This document shows, in pieces, positions 1 through 10,256 of a DNA stretch of 64,000 nucleotides. Position numbers and translations under genes: made by a program. A model generated the notes under the pieces. The model was given only the letters and a program-made list of their open reading frames with translations, ran no database searches and had not been told where the DNA came from. Origin of the DNA: Rhodocyclaceae bacterium (GTDB lineage Bacteria; Pseudomonadota; Gammaproteobacteria; Burkholderiales; Rhodocyclaceae); NCBI GenBank assembly GCA_016791105.1, contig JAEUNM010000062.1:17545-81544 (forward strand), read 5' to 3'. Position 1 is the first letter of the stretch, and the number at the start of each line of letters is the position of its first letter.

Positions 1-1343
<1,343 letters not shown>

Positions 1344-1344
<1 letters not shown>

Positions 1345-2492
1345 TGGACTTCGGCCTGAGCGAGGAACAACGCCTGCTGCGCGACAACATCGTGCGCTTT
1401 GCGCGCGGCGTGTTGAACGAAGGGACCATTGAGCGCGACCGCGATCAGGTTTTTTCGCGCGATCTGTGGCGGCGCTGCGCGGAAATCGGCATCCCGGGCC
1501 TGCCCGCGCCGGCGGATTACGGCGGCAGCGGGCAGGATGCCGTTTCCTGCGCCATCGCCCTGGAGGCGCTCGGCTACGGGTGCAGCGACGGCGGACTCAC
1601 GTTTTCGCTGTGCGCGCACATGCTGGCCTGTGTGGTGCCGCTATCGCGTCACGCCAGCGAGGAGCAGAAACGCCATTATCTGCCGGGCCTGTGCGACGGC
1701 AGTTTCATCGGCGCGCATGCGATTACCGAACCCGGCTCCGGGTCGGATACCTTTTCCATGCGCACGCGCGCCGTGCGGGCGGGTGGCGGCTGGGTGCTGA
1801 GCGGCACGAAAACCTTCATTTCGAATGCGCCGGTGGCCGACGTGGCGGTGGTATTCGCCGTCACGGACGCGAGCAAGGGCTTTCAGGGCGGCGTCACGGC
1901 TTTCGTGATCGACCGCGAAACGCCGGGTTTCCGTGCCGGTCAGAAATTCGAAAAAATGGGGCTGCGCACGTCTCCGGTCGGCGAACTGACGCTGCAAGAC
2001 GTGTTTTTGCCCGACGCCGCCGTGCTGGGCCGGGTGGGCGGCGGATCGGCGGTATTTGCGACCGCCATGGACTGGGAGCGCAGTCTGCTGGTCGCAGCCC
2101 ACGTGGGGGCGATGGAACGCGTGATGGAAAAAACCATCGAGTACGCGCGCCTGCGCCGGCAGTTTGGTCAGCCGATAGGGAAATTCCAGGCCGTAGCGCA
2201 CAAAATTGCCGACATGAAGGTACAGCTGGACGCCGCCCGCCTGCTCACCTGGCGTGCCGCCTGGCGGCTGGAGCATGCTCGCAGCGCCTCGCTGGAAGCG
2301 TCGATCGCCAAGCTGTACGCGAGTGAAGCACTGCTCAAGACCGCGCTCGACGCCGTGCAGGTGCATGGCGGCTACGGCTACATGGTGGAATACGAAGTGG
2401 AGCGCGCGCTGCGTGACGCGGTGGGCAGCACCATTTATTCCGGCACTTCGGAAATGCAGCGCAATATCATCGCGCGCTGGCTGGGACTGTAA
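1344..2492 (+). CDS. Acyl-CoA dehydrogenase family protein, PigA/PltE-like
   Basis: This is a 382-residue FAD flavoprotein with the normal acyl-CoA dehydrogenase layout. Visible segments are FSLCAHMLACVVPL, ITEPGSGSD (flavin contact), the YARLRRQFGQPIG helix and the C-terminal VHGGYGY and IYSGTSEMQ. In most family members the last motif is IYEGTS and its Glu is the catalytic base; here it is Ser. The alternative base used by isovaleryl-CoA dehydrogenase, in an LER-type motif, is matched by DWERSLL (Glu at about residue 245), and PigA-type enzymes share that pattern. With the upstream adenylating enzyme it probably oxidises an aminoacyl or acyl group carried on a carrier protein, for example prolyl to pyrrolyl. 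An ordinary branched-chain acyl-CoA dehydrogenase remains possible. Confidence 0.85.
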
Positions 2493-2550
2493 GTGCGCAG
2501 AGGGCAGTTTGTTGGCGGCGCGGGCGCGCCCTGCCCGCTTGCCCTGGCGA

Positions 2551-2590
2551 TCGCAAAAGGAGGCGGGCGGGACGCCCGCCCCCCCGGGGT
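2551..2590. repeat. Isolated copy of the GC-rich hairpin repeat
   Basis: Downstream of the dehydrogenase stop, GATCGC is followed within about 10 nt by GGCGGGCGGGACGCCCGCC and a C-run. The same word order (GATCGC, GGGCGGGACGCCCGC, CCCCC) forms the core of the 147-bp tandem repeats at 33717-34350. It is probably a dispersed REP-like element between convergent genes. Confidence 0.5.
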
Positions 2591-2672
2591 CTGTCGCGTT
2601 ACGAATTTCTTGCGGCCTCAAGCCAAGCCGAGGCGGCAGGGCTGCTGGGGGTGCTGGCGCCCTAGCCGGCCT

Positions 2673-3251
2673 TCAGAAGCGCACGCGCTGCGGCCCGGTG
2701 CTGGCCGGCGGCGGCGTGATGACATCCGGCGTAATCGCCTTTTGCCCCAGACCGACATAAAGGCTGGCGTTATAGCGCAGCCACTCGCGGTCCTTGTCGC
2801 TCAGGGCGCGTATGGGTTTGGCCGGCGCGCCCATGTAGATGTAACCCGGTTCCAGCTTCTTGCCCGGCGACACCACCGCACCGGCGCCGATGATGGTTTC
2901 GGACGGGATGTGCGAACCATCCAGCACGATCGCGCCGATACCGATGCAGACGTAGTCGCCTATGCTGCCGCCGTGCACCATCGCACAGTGCGCGATGGTG
3001 ACGAAATTGCCGATCTGCACGCAGAATGCCGGCTCGCCGCCGTGTATGACGGCACCGTCCTGCACGTTGCAGTGGGTGCCTATGCGCACCCAGCCGCCGC
3101 CGTCGCCGCGCACCACCGCGGAAGGCCATATGTTGCTGTAAGCGCCCAATTCCACATCACCCATCAGCGTGGCGCGATCGCTAACGTAGGTGTTGCTGGC
3201 GTCGAAGCGGGGCGTCCCGAATTCGCGCAGATATACCGTCTTTGCGTCCAT
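2673..3251 (-). CDS. Gamma-class carbonic anhydrase-like hexapeptide-repeat protein
   Basis: This 192-residue protein has a left-handed beta-helix built from hexapeptide repeats (for example IGNFVTIAHCAMVHGGSIGD). The His residues in VIHGG, TIAHC and MVHGG fit the zinc ligands of the YrdA/PaaY/CaiE gamma-carbonic anhydrase group. The C-terminus after GYIYMGAPAKPIRAL is the usual helical tail. The start is the ATG giving MDAKTVYLREF, because the 44 codons upstream look like non-coding Cys/Arg-rich translation. It stands alone, converging on the acyl-CoA dehydrogenase. Hydration of CO2 is a family inference; many members have unknown substrates. Confidence 0.85.
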   Translation of the reverse strand: MDAKTVYLREFGTPRFDASNTYVSDRATLMGDVELGAYSNIWPSAVVRGDGGGWVRIGTHCNVQDGAVIHGGEPAFCVQIGNFVTIAHCAMVHGGSIGDYVCIGIGAIVLDGSHIPSETIIGAGAVVSPGKKLEPGYIYMGAPAKPIRALSDKDREWLRYNASLYVGLGQKAITPDVITPPPASTGPQRVRF

Positions 3252-3559
3252 ATGCCTGGTCTCCGGTAGTGCTGTCTGGCAATGCCCGCATGCCCTGCAG
3301 GGCGCGCGGGCGCATGGCGCGTTACGGATGGCGCGCCGGGCCCAAATGGCTACCGCGGCGGCCGGGTGCACCTTGGCGCGCACGTCGAGCGCTGTTTATG
3401 TCAATGGATTCGCCGGGCCGGCTTCGGTCAAATTGCGAATTGTCAATCGCGCTCCACGTCGGCAAATTTTACGAACTGATTTCGACACGCACAATATGGC
3501 GGCGTCGCCTTTCCGCGACGGGCGGCAATGGCATGGCGCAAATCGGGCGCGCGTTGGGC
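3252..3559. other. Intergenic region upstream of the gamma-carbonic anhydrase gene
   Basis: These 308 bases lie between the sirtuin stop and the carbonic anhydrase start, both on the minus strand. The part near 3410-3500 is less GC-rich and probably holds the minus-strand promoter. No gene, RNA or clear dyad was found. Confidence 0.4.
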
Positions 3560-4339
3560 TCAATTTCGCCTGCCGTGCAGGCCCGCCGCGGCCAGGATGG
3601 CCGGCATCGCCAACGCGGCGCGCGCCTGCACACGGTAATCGACGATAGTCGACAGTTCCGTCGTGCCAGGATTGATTTCCACCGTGGGTATGCCTTGCGA
3701 ACGCGCCCACAGCACCGGCTGCACGATGTACGGGAACAAGGCGCTGGTGCCTATGGTGAACACCATGTCGAAGCCCTCGTCCAGCGCGGCATAGAGGCGT
3801 TCCAGTTGGTCCATGGGCAGGTTTTCGCCGAACAGCACCACTTGCGGCCTGACCAGCCCGGAACATTCCGGGCACTGCGGCGGCAGGGCGAGCCCGGCGT
3901 AAGTTTCCAGTTCAGTACGCCAGCCGCAGACGGTGCAGGCCAGGCGCTTCAGGCAGCCGTGAATTTCCACCAGGTTTTCCACGCCTGCTGCGCTGTGCAG
4001 GCCATCGACGTTCTGCGTGAGCGTGAATACACCGGGTTTGTGACGCTCGAGTTCTGCGATTGCATAATGCGCCGCATTCGGGCGCGCGCCGCGGCAGGCG
4101 GCTTCGATCTGGGCCAGGTATTTCCAGGTGACGACGGGCCGTACCTGAAACATGGGGCCGGACAGGGCTTCTTCGATGTCTATTCCGTCTGCGGTCGCCA
4201 CACCGTCGTATATGCCGCCCACGCCGCGGTAGGTGGGCAGGCCGGAATCGGCGGATATGCCGGCGCCGGTGATGAACAGCACGCGCTCGGCCTGCGCCAG
4301 GCGCAAGCCCACCGCGCGCATGATGTGGTCCGCATCCAT
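3560..4339 (-). CDS. Sir2-family NAD-dependent protein deacylase
   Basis: This is a 259-residue sirtuin that removes acyl groups from lysines using NAD. The NAD-binding GAGISADSG is at residues 25-33 and TQNVDGLH at 108-115. The catalytic His is in EIHGC (about 127). A four-Cys zinc site is formed by CTVC (135/138) and CPEC (156/159). VVLFGENLP and GTSAL follow, as in bacterial CobB/SirTM-like proteins. The start giving MDADHIMRAV is chosen because the 39 codons before it are unlike any sirtuin. The acyl specificity cannot be told from the sequence. Confidence 0.92.
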   Translation of the reverse strand: MDADHIMRAVGLRLAQAERVLFITGAGISADSGLPTYRGVGGIYDGVATADGIDIEEALSGPMFQVRPVVTWKYLAQIEAACRGARPNAAHYAIAELERHKPGVFTLTQNVDGLHSAAGVENLVEIHGCLKRLACTVCGWRTELETYAGLALPPQCPECSGLVRPQVVLFGENLPMDQLERLYAALDEGFDMVFTIGTSALFPYIVQPVLWARSQGIPTVEINPGTTELSTIVDYRVQARAALAMPAILAAAGLHGRRN

Positions 4340-4441
4340 TTTGCTCGCCCCTACGTATAACGCGTGCGGGTGATTATCGCACCCGCGGCGGCGCCTGCGC
4401 GTTAGGCTGCAAGTGCCGCCCATGCGTGCCAGAATGAACGA

Positions 4442-4861
4442 ATGCGCCAAAACCAAACTACCCTCAGCATCGCCACGCGCGGCCGCGCGCTGTACGACAT
4501 TACGTCACAGCTCGCCGATTGGGTGGCTGAAAGCGGCATCGCCTGCGGCCTGCTCACGCTGTTCCTGCGCCATACCTCGGCCAGCCTGCTGGTGCAGGAA
4601 AATGCCGACCCCACGGTGCGTGCCGATCTGGAGCGTTTTTTCGCGCGCCTGGTGGCCGACGGCGACGCCTTGTTCCGCCACGTGGACGAAGGGCCGGACG
4701 ACATGCCGGCGCACGTGCGGGCGGCACTGACACAGGTGCAGTTGAGCATTCCGGTGCAGGCGGCACGCCTCATGCTGGGCACCTGGCAGGGTGTGTATCT
4801 GTGGGAACACCGCCTGCGGCCGCACCGGCGCGAGCTGGTGCTGCACCTCGCCGGCACATGA
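4442..4861 (+). CDS. YjbQ/UPF0047 family protein
   Basis: This 139-residue protein matches the YjbQ family of secondary thiamine-phosphate synthase-type proteins: TLFLRHTSASLLVQENAD near residue 40, a central DDMPAHV, GTWQGVYLWEHR, and the ending HRRELVLHLAGT. The conserved His residues probably form the small metal or active site. It is divergent from the sirtuin gene, and its stop overlaps an upstream ATG of the next amidotransferase gene. The physiological reaction of the family is not well settled. Confidence 0.9.
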   Translation: MRQNQTTLSIATRGRALYDITSQLADWVAESGIACGLLTLFLRHTSASLLVQENADPTVRADLERFFARLVADGDALFRHVDEGPDDMPAHVRAALTQVQLSIPVQAARLMLGTWQGVYLWEHRLRPHRRELVLHLAGT

Positions 4862-4878
4862 ACGCGCGCGAGGACGCC

Positions 4879-5688
4879 ATGTGCCAATTGCTGGGCATGA
4901 ACTGCAATGTGCCGACCGATATCTGCTTTTCTTTCACCGGCTTCCAGAAGCGCGGCGGCATGACCGACGAACACCGCGACGGCTGGGGCATCGCGTTTTT
5001 CGAAGGGCGCGGCTGCCGCGTGTTTCTCGATCCGCTGCCCAGTTGCAATTCCCCGGTGGCCGCGCTGGTGCGCAATTATCCGATCCGCTCCCGAAATGTC
5101 GTGGCGCACATCCGTAAAGCCACCCAGGGAGAAGTCGCGCTGGAAAATACCCATCCGTTCCAGCGCGAGTTGTGGGGGCGTTACTGGCTATTCGCGCACA
5201 ACGGCAATCTGGTGGATTTCACGCCGCGCCTGGGACGGTTTTTACCGGTCGGCCACACCGATTCGGAAGCCGCCTTCTGCCACATGCTGGCGCAACTGGA
5301 AGCGCGCCACGGCGACACGGCGCCAGAGCCGCACGTGCTGTTTGACAGTCTGTGCAGTCTGGCGGCGGACATCGGCCGCCATGGCAGCTTCAATTTTTTG
5401 CTGTCGAACGGCGACTGGCTGGTTGCGCACTGTTCCACGCAGCTCGCCTACATCGTGCGGCAGGCGCCGTTTTCCGTCGCGCACCTGGCGGACGAAGACG
5501 TAAGCGTGGATTTCCGCGAGCTGACGCGGGCGCAGGATCGCGTCGCAGTGGTGGCGACCATGCCGCTCACCGACAACGAGCGCTGGACCCGCATCGAAAG
5601 CGGCTGCGCGGTGCTGTTCATGGACGGCGCGCCGCTCGCCACGCGCCCCTGCCCATGGATGCAAAAGCCGGATCGGAGTGAGCAGTAG
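4879..5688 (+). CDS. Class II glutamine amidotransferase (YafJ-like)
   Basis: This 269-residue N-terminal-nucleophile amidotransferase domain protein is closest to YafJ. The start is placed at the ATG giving MCQLLGMNCN, because class II enzymes need Cys directly after Met as the N-terminal nucleophile. The longer start at 4858 (MNAREDAM), which overlaps the yjbQ stop, would bury that Cys. Supporting segments are DGWGIAFFEG, VVAHIRKATQG, NTHPFQRELWG and FAHNGNL. No synthase domain is attached, so it probably releases ammonia for an unknown partner or acts as an amidase. Confidence 0.88.
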   Translation: MCQLLGMNCNVPTDICFSFTGFQKRGGMTDEHRDGWGIAFFEGRGCRVFLDPLPSCNSPVAALVRNYPIRSRNVVAHIRKATQGEVALENTHPFQRELWGRYWLFAHNGNLVDFTPRLGRFLPVGHTDSEAAFCHMLAQLEARHGDTAPEPHVLFDSLCSLAADIGRHGSFNFLLSNGDWLVAHCSTQLAYIVRQAPFSVAHLADEDVSVDFRELTRAQDRVAVVATMPLTDNERWTRIESGCAVLFMDGAPLATRPCPWMQKPDRSEQ

Positions 5689-5737
5689 GCGAAGTTTTGT
5701 GCACTTGGTAACATATGCCCTTATTGCGCGTGCAGTC

Positions 5738-6172
5738 ATGAGCGGAAACGATCACTGTCAATTGTGTTGCGAAGCGGGTGGGGCCGTCCTGTGGCAGGAT
5801 GGGCTGTGCCGCATCGTGCTGGCGCAGGACGGCGAAGTGCCGGGCATACTGCGCGTGATCTGGCGTGCCCACGTTGCCGAAATGACCGATCTGACGCGGC
5901 CCGAGCGGCAGCATTTCATGGATAGCGTGTATGCCGCCGAAGCGGCGCTGCGTGCAGGCTGTGCGCCGGACAAGATCAACCTGGCCAGCTTGGGCAACAT
6001 GGTGCCGCACCTGCACTGGCACGTGATTCCGCGCTGGCGCGACGATGCTTTTTTCCCGCGGCCGATCTGGGGCGCCCCGCAGCGCGCCGGTGCGGTACGC
6101 GAAGTCGATGTGGCGCGCATTGCGCGCGCGCTGCAGCAAAATTTGTATGCGGAACACGGAGAGCAGGCGTGA
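5738..6172 (+). CDS. HIT family hydrolase
   Basis: This 144-residue histidine-triad protein has HLHWHVIPRW near residue 92, the HxHxHxxP nucleotide-binding active site. The start giving MSGNDHCQLC is preferred over a longer frame that would run into the upstream gene. The N-terminal CxxC (CQLC) recalls Fhit/galT-type HIT proteins with a metal site. HIT enzymes hydrolyse dinucleoside polyphosphates or AMP conjugates; the substrate here is unknown. Its TGA overlaps the GTG of the following gene, so the two are coupled. Confidence 0.9.
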   Translation: MSGNDHCQLCCEAGGAVLWQDGLCRIVLAQDGEVPGILRVIWRAHVAEMTDLTRPERQHFMDSVYAAEAALRAGCAPDKINLASLGNMVPHLHWHVIPRWRDDAFFPRPIWGAPQRAGAVREVDVARIARALQQNLYAEHGEQA

Positions 6173-7764
6173 CGGCTCGTTTCGAATTGCCAACCATGGG
6201 CGGCGCCCCGGCGCCGGCATTCACGAACTCGCGCGCCTGTCGCGAATGGTTGAGCAACGTGCCGCTCACGACGCCCATGCAGGCGCAGGCGCAGCTGCTC
6301 GGCCAGATCAATCTGCTCAATCGTTACCCGGTGGCGGCCGACGAACGCCTGCGCATGCTGGAAATGCTGCGCGACCCGGTGCATTTCGTACAGGCAGAAA
6401 CCGCCAAAAAATTTTCCGGGCGGCCGCTGCCCTTGTCCAGCAGTGAGGGCGCGATTTTCGGTGCCAACCAGAATTTGTGGGACACCCTGCGCATGGGCTA
6501 CGTGATCGTGCTGCAGTCCGCGCTGGAAGGGTTTTCCAACCTGCCCGCGCAAGGGCACGTGATCGCACAGCGCGCGCTCGCCTGCATGCGCGAACAGCAA
6601 ATGGATCAGTGCCGCGCGCCGCACGAACCGCAGCCTGGCTTCTGGAGCAATCTGCACGCAATTTACGCGGCGGCCGAAGTCTTGCAGTGCAACAAGCGTC
6701 AGGTGACGGACCCTCTGCAGGCGGAGCACAAGCAAACTTCCGTGGCGGCCAGCTACAGCTTGCCGCTGCTGCTCAATGCCGCCAGTCCGCATTCGCTGCC
6801 GCTCAAGCACATTGCCATCATCCAGCGCTGGCTCATGTCCTGGAGCCACAAGGTGAGCGTGCATGCCGACGCGCCGGAAGATGCCGAGCCGCCCCCCATT
6901 GCAATCGATCTGCAGTCCGATACGCCCGGGTCCATCAATCAGGAAGGTTGCGCCACCCTGCGCTGGATGGACGTATCCCGCCTGTCCAACAGCATACGCA
7001 AGCGGGTGCTGCTGCTGCAGCGCGGCGAAACCCCGCAAACCCTCAAGCTGGGCGACGATTGCATTCCCGCGGTAGCCATCCAGTTGTTGCAACACCTGTA
7101 CCGTCACTGTTGCCGCGGCGGCTTCACACGCAGCGAGCCACGTCGCAGCACGCGCAAGGCGGCCCGCCTGGTCGCCGGCCTGCCGGCCGCGCATCAACTT
7201 CTGGCCAGCGCGGAAACCGCCCTCGCGGCGCCCATGATCCAGGACATATTCACCTTCGGCCGCGGCGCCGCCTCTGCCGCCGCGGCGCCGCAAACCATCA
7301 CCGGCTACACGATGGAGCGCTGGCGCGTGGAAGACGAAAGCCCGGCCGGCATGCGCATGACGCGCCTGCGCCAGGAAGCCGGCATGCGCATAGGCGCCGG
7401 CCAGTTGGTGGCGGTATGCCCGGACGAAGAAGCCGGCTTTCTGCTGGGCAATGCGCGCTGGGCGCTAACCCTGCAAACTGGCGAGTTGCAGGCCGGCGTG
7501 CGGCTGTTCGCCGGCTCGCCGGACCCGGTCGAAGTGCGCCTGACCGGCGGTGAATCGGTCGGCCGCATGGCGCAGGGTTTCCTGTTGCCGGCCGTGCCGC
7601 GCCTCAAACAGCCGGCCAGCGTAGTCATTCCGGCCACCTGGTATCGTCCCCAGCGCGTACTGGCCATACGCGGGCGCGAAACTCGCAACATCAAGCTGCT
7701 CGAGGTGATCGAACGCGGCGTCGATTTCGAACGTGCGCTGTACGAGCCTTTGGCGTCTACCTGA
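6169..7764 (+). CDS. Large conserved protein with PilZ-like C-terminus (paralogue 1)
   Basis: This 531-residue soluble protein starts at a GTG overlapping the HIT stop. The N-terminal ~380 residues are helical with no domain I recognise (LPTMGGAPAPAF, then CREWLSNVPLTTP and LLGQINLLNRYP). From about residue 385 the segment WRVEDESPAGMRMTR contains DxSxxG, the second signature of PilZ c-di-GMP-binding domains, and is followed by beta-rich sequence (LFAGSPDPVEVRL, FLLPAVPRL). The Arg-rich RxxxR half of the PilZ motif is not clear, so nucleotide binding is uncertain. The gene at 8248 has the same C-terminal architecture. A role in c-di-GMP signalling is an inference. Confidence 0.75.
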   Translation: MTARFELPTMGGAPAPAFTNSRACREWLSNVPLTTPMQAQAQLLGQINLLNRYPVAADERLRMLEMLRDPVHFVQAETAKKFSGRPLPLSSSEGAIFGANQNLWDTLRMGYVIVLQSALEGFSNLPAQGHVIAQRALACMREQQMDQCRAPHEPQPGFWSNLHAIYAAAEVLQCNKRQVTDPLQAEHKQTSVAASYSLPLLLNAASPHSLPLKHIAIIQRWLMSWSHKVSVHADAPEDAEPPPIAIDLQSDTPGSINQEGCATLRWMDVSRLSNSIRKRVLLLQRGETPQTLKLGDDCIPAVAIQLLQHLYRHCCRGGFTRSEPRRSTRKAARLVAGLPAAHQLLASAETALAAPMIQDIFTFGRGAASAAAAPQTITGYTMERWRVEDESPAGMRMTRLRQEAGMRIGAGQLVAVCPDEEAGFLLGNARWALTLQTGELQAGVRLFAGSPDPVEVRLTGGESVGRMAQGFLLPAVPRLKQPASVVIPATWYRPQRVLAIRGRETRNIKLLEVIERGVDFERALYEPLAST

Positions 7765-8247
7765 TTCCGCCTTCGCCTGATCCATGCTGCCGCGCCGTTA
7801 TTTCCGGACGCAGTCGCAGCGCGCCGCAGCGACTGCTCTCGACTCGCGTTCGCGGCGCATTAAATCTGCGCCACCATCCATGCCATTGCCATCGGCGCAT
7901 CTGCCCGCCGGCCTCGTGCATGCTTGGGCACATGCCTGTTCAAATTTTCAGTCACTATGGAAAAGCAGCGCTGCGCCGGGCGCTCCGGTACGCTTCCTGC
8001 CACCCATGCATATGGAATCGCAGGCGCCTTAGCGCAATGTTAACTTTCTCGCCGCGTGCGCTGCTACGCGCCGCCACCGTTCCAAACGCATGGGCGCTAA
8101 CCACCGAGCGTGATCGATTACGGATCCCGCGTTCCGATTCGCGCAGATTTTTCTCGCCCTCTACTGCCGTCCGGTTTATGCTTGCATCGGCTTGGCTGGG
8201 ATGGCAGCCCGCATGCGGGTGGAAAGGCGCGAATCAGGCGACAGAGA
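7765..8247. other. Long spacer between the two PilZ-like paralogues
   Basis: These 483 bases contain no frame with convincing coding character. The stretch 7940-8170 is less GC-rich and may hold the promoter of the second paralogue. No RNA gene, repeat or terminator was recognised. Confidence 0.4.
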
Positions 8248-9843
8248 ATGATCATGCCATCGGGTAAAAAATTCGATTTTTCCAATTCGCAGGCCTGCCT
8301 GCGCGTGCTCGAGCGCATGCAGGTGCAAGCCACCGCGCACGCCCGCGACAGCATGGCGCAATTGTTGCGCGGCATGCAGCACACGCCGCCGCCGCCACTC
8401 GAATACCTGGCTGTGCTGGAGCGCATGCGCGTGCCGCTTGCCATCGTGCTGCGCGAAATGGCGGAACCCCTGACGCGCCAGCCCATTCCGCCCGGCCAGC
8501 CGGGTGATGAAACGTTGCGCTTCTGCGTCACGCTGTGGCTTACCATGGCCAAAGCGTATGCGCGCGTGGCGGAACTGGGTTCAAATTTGCCGGCCGTACA
8601 GCGCGAATTGCCGCTCATTTGTCAGCGCTGTGTGCATTATGCCGGTCGTGCCATCACCACTTATTACGGGGTTCATCGTGAAGTGCCGCGCGGCCTGTGG
8701 CTGGAACTGCACGGTTACTATGCAACCGCGGAAGAATGGCAGCTCGCGCGCGTGCCGGTGCATGAGCCGCTCTGCGCCGGCACCGCTACGCAAAGCAGCG
8801 AAGAAGCCTATATCGCAATTTTGCTGGTCGAGCTGGCCAATCCGTATTCGCGCAATCTGCGCGAACTGGATTTGACTTTGCGTTGGGCACAGCGCTTCGC
8901 GCCTTATGCCGACTTACAGGCGCCCGATAGCGCGCCGGACCTGCGCAGTTATGCGGTGGATTTGGTGCGCGACAGCGGACCGCTCCCTCTGCAAGCCATC
9001 GCGGCCGGTTCTCAGGTGCGCTGTTTGCTGTCCGGGCGCCTGGCGGCCGAAATCGAGCATTGCGTGGCCAAGTTGCGCGGCGGCACAGCGCCTTCCGCGC
9101 TGGGGCTGGGCGAAAATTGTGCGGCGCGGCCGGCGGCGCGCCTGCTGGTGCAGTTGTACCGGCCCTGGTGTCAGGCCGCGACGCCGCGGCGATTTCCGCG
9201 CCACAAGGGACAGGGCGAAATTACCCTGTTCCGCGGCTTTGAAATCATTCACGATATGGTGAGCGGGAAAAAATTCCGCCAGCCGGAACTGATCCATCTG
9301 TTTTACCGGCCCGAATTCGAAGCCATCGTTACCTTCGGCGAACGCGTGGAGTCCAATCTGGTCTGGAAAGCGCGCGAAGCCGACATGCCCGCGAGCGGCG
9401 AGCCCTGGCACGTGGCCGACCAAAGTGCCACCGGTTTTCGTGTCGCGCGGCCGGCCATACAGGATTGTCTGGCCTGCGGCGAACTGGTCGGCTGTATCGT
9501 GCCGGATAGTCCTTATTGCCTGCTGGCGCGCGTCACCTGGAGCAAATACGAATCGAGCGGGCGCTTTTCCGCCGGCCTCGAAGTATTCGCCGGTGCGCCC
9601 AAAGCCGTGGCGCTGCGCGCCTATGGGCCGGACGTGCCACAGACCGAAGCGTTCGAGCGCGCCTTCCTGCTGCCCGCCCTGCCGGCACTGAAAATCGAAG
9701 CGCGCCTGGTGCTGCCGCGCGGCTGGTTCGAATCCGGCCGCATGGTGCAGATTTATGACGACAAGCTCATGGTGCTGCGCCTGCATCACGCCGACCAGCA
9801 GGGCGTCAATTACGACCGCGTCGGCTTTCACCGCGTGGACTAA
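8248..9843 (+). CDS. Large conserved protein with PilZ-like C-terminus (paralogue 2)
   Basis: This 531-residue soluble protein matches paralogue 1 in length and in C-terminal order: WHVADQSATGFRVAR (DxSxxG), a GELVGCIVPD segment matching GQLVAVCPD, LEVFAGAPKAVALR, AFLLPALPAL and LPRGWF. The N-terminal ~370 residues are helical and more diverged. Start codons 8248 and 8254 both fit; upstream in-frame codons encode Arg/Gly-rich sequence unlike the rest. The pair probably arose by duplication. As in paralogue 1 the RxxxR half of the PilZ signature is not evident, so function is unassigned. Confidence 0.75.
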   Translation: MIMPSGKKFDFSNSQACLRVLERMQVQATAHARDSMAQLLRGMQHTPPPPLEYLAVLERMRVPLAIVLREMAEPLTRQPIPPGQPGDETLRFCVTLWLTMAKAYARVAELGSNLPAVQRELPLICQRCVHYAGRAITTYYGVHREVPRGLWLELHGYYATAEEWQLARVPVHEPLCAGTATQSSEEAYIAILLVELANPYSRNLRELDLTLRWAQRFAPYADLQAPDSAPDLRSYAVDLVRDSGPLPLQAIAAGSQVRCLLSGRLAAEIEHCVAKLRGGTAPSALGLGENCAARPAARLLVQLYRPWCQAATPRRFPRHKGQGEITLFRGFEIIHDMVSGKKFRQPELIHLFYRPEFEAIVTFGERVESNLVWKAREADMPASGEPWHVADQSATGFRVARPAIQDCLACGELVGCIVPDSPYCLLARVTWSKYESSGRFSAGLEVFAGAPKAVALRAYGPDVPQTEAFERAFLLPALPALKIEARLVLPRGWFESGRMVQIYDDKLMVLRLHHADQQGVNYDRVGFHRVD

Positions 9844-9868
9844 GCCGTCCCTCGCGGCGCGGTGCTGG

Positions 9869-10198
9869 TCAATCCGATTTACCGCGCGCCGCTGCGTGCA
9901 AGTGGGCAATGAAGCGCTGCCGCGCCGCGTCGAGGGCAGCGCGGGCGTCCACATTGGACAGCCGCTGGCAGCAGCGATAAAACTCGTCAAACGCCGCCAT
10001 GACCGCCGCCTCGTCGAGGCGCCGCCGCGGCGCGGTTTTATCCGCGGCGGGCTGGTCGCCCAGCGGCTTGAGCACTGCATAGCGCGGGATCATGGCCTGG
10101 CCGCCCTGTTCCGAGCTGGCGGTGATGGGGCCGTTCTTCACGTAAATTTTGCCCTGGTACTCGAAGCGGGCGCCTATGGGCAATTGCTGGAACTTCAT
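9869..10198 (-). CDS. Conserved hypothetical small protein
   Basis: This 109-residue protein of unknown function starts MKFQQLPIGARFEYQGKIYV, followed by KNGPITASSEQGG and a PRYAVLKPLG segment that look like a small beta-rich domain. A charged helical tail carries Arg and Ala. A GAGGTGA purine run lies just upstream of the ATG. It sits alone between the second PilZ-like gene (convergent) and the LysR gene. I recall similar short proteins in betaproteobacteria but know no function. Confidence 0.65.
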   Translation of the reverse strand: MKFQQLPIGARFEYQGKIYVKNGPITASSEQGGQAMIPRYAVLKPLGDQPAADKTAPRRRLDEAAVMAAFDEFYRCCQRLSNVDARAALDAARQRFIAHLHAAARGKSD

Positions 10199-10256
10199 GC
10201 TGGCTCACCTCCGGTCACGAGGCCTGATGTTACGCCGACCCAGCCGCGCTTGCGTT

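Noticed and set aside
4801..4878. Longer N-terminus of the class II amidotransferase.
   Set aside because: It would remove the N-terminal Cys nucleophile that follows the initiator Met at 4879.
7779..7808. A further TGATCC word after the first PilZ-like gene as a fourth ECF11 promoter.
   Set aside because: No TA-type -10 lies at 17-18 bases, and no gene begins at a suitable distance.
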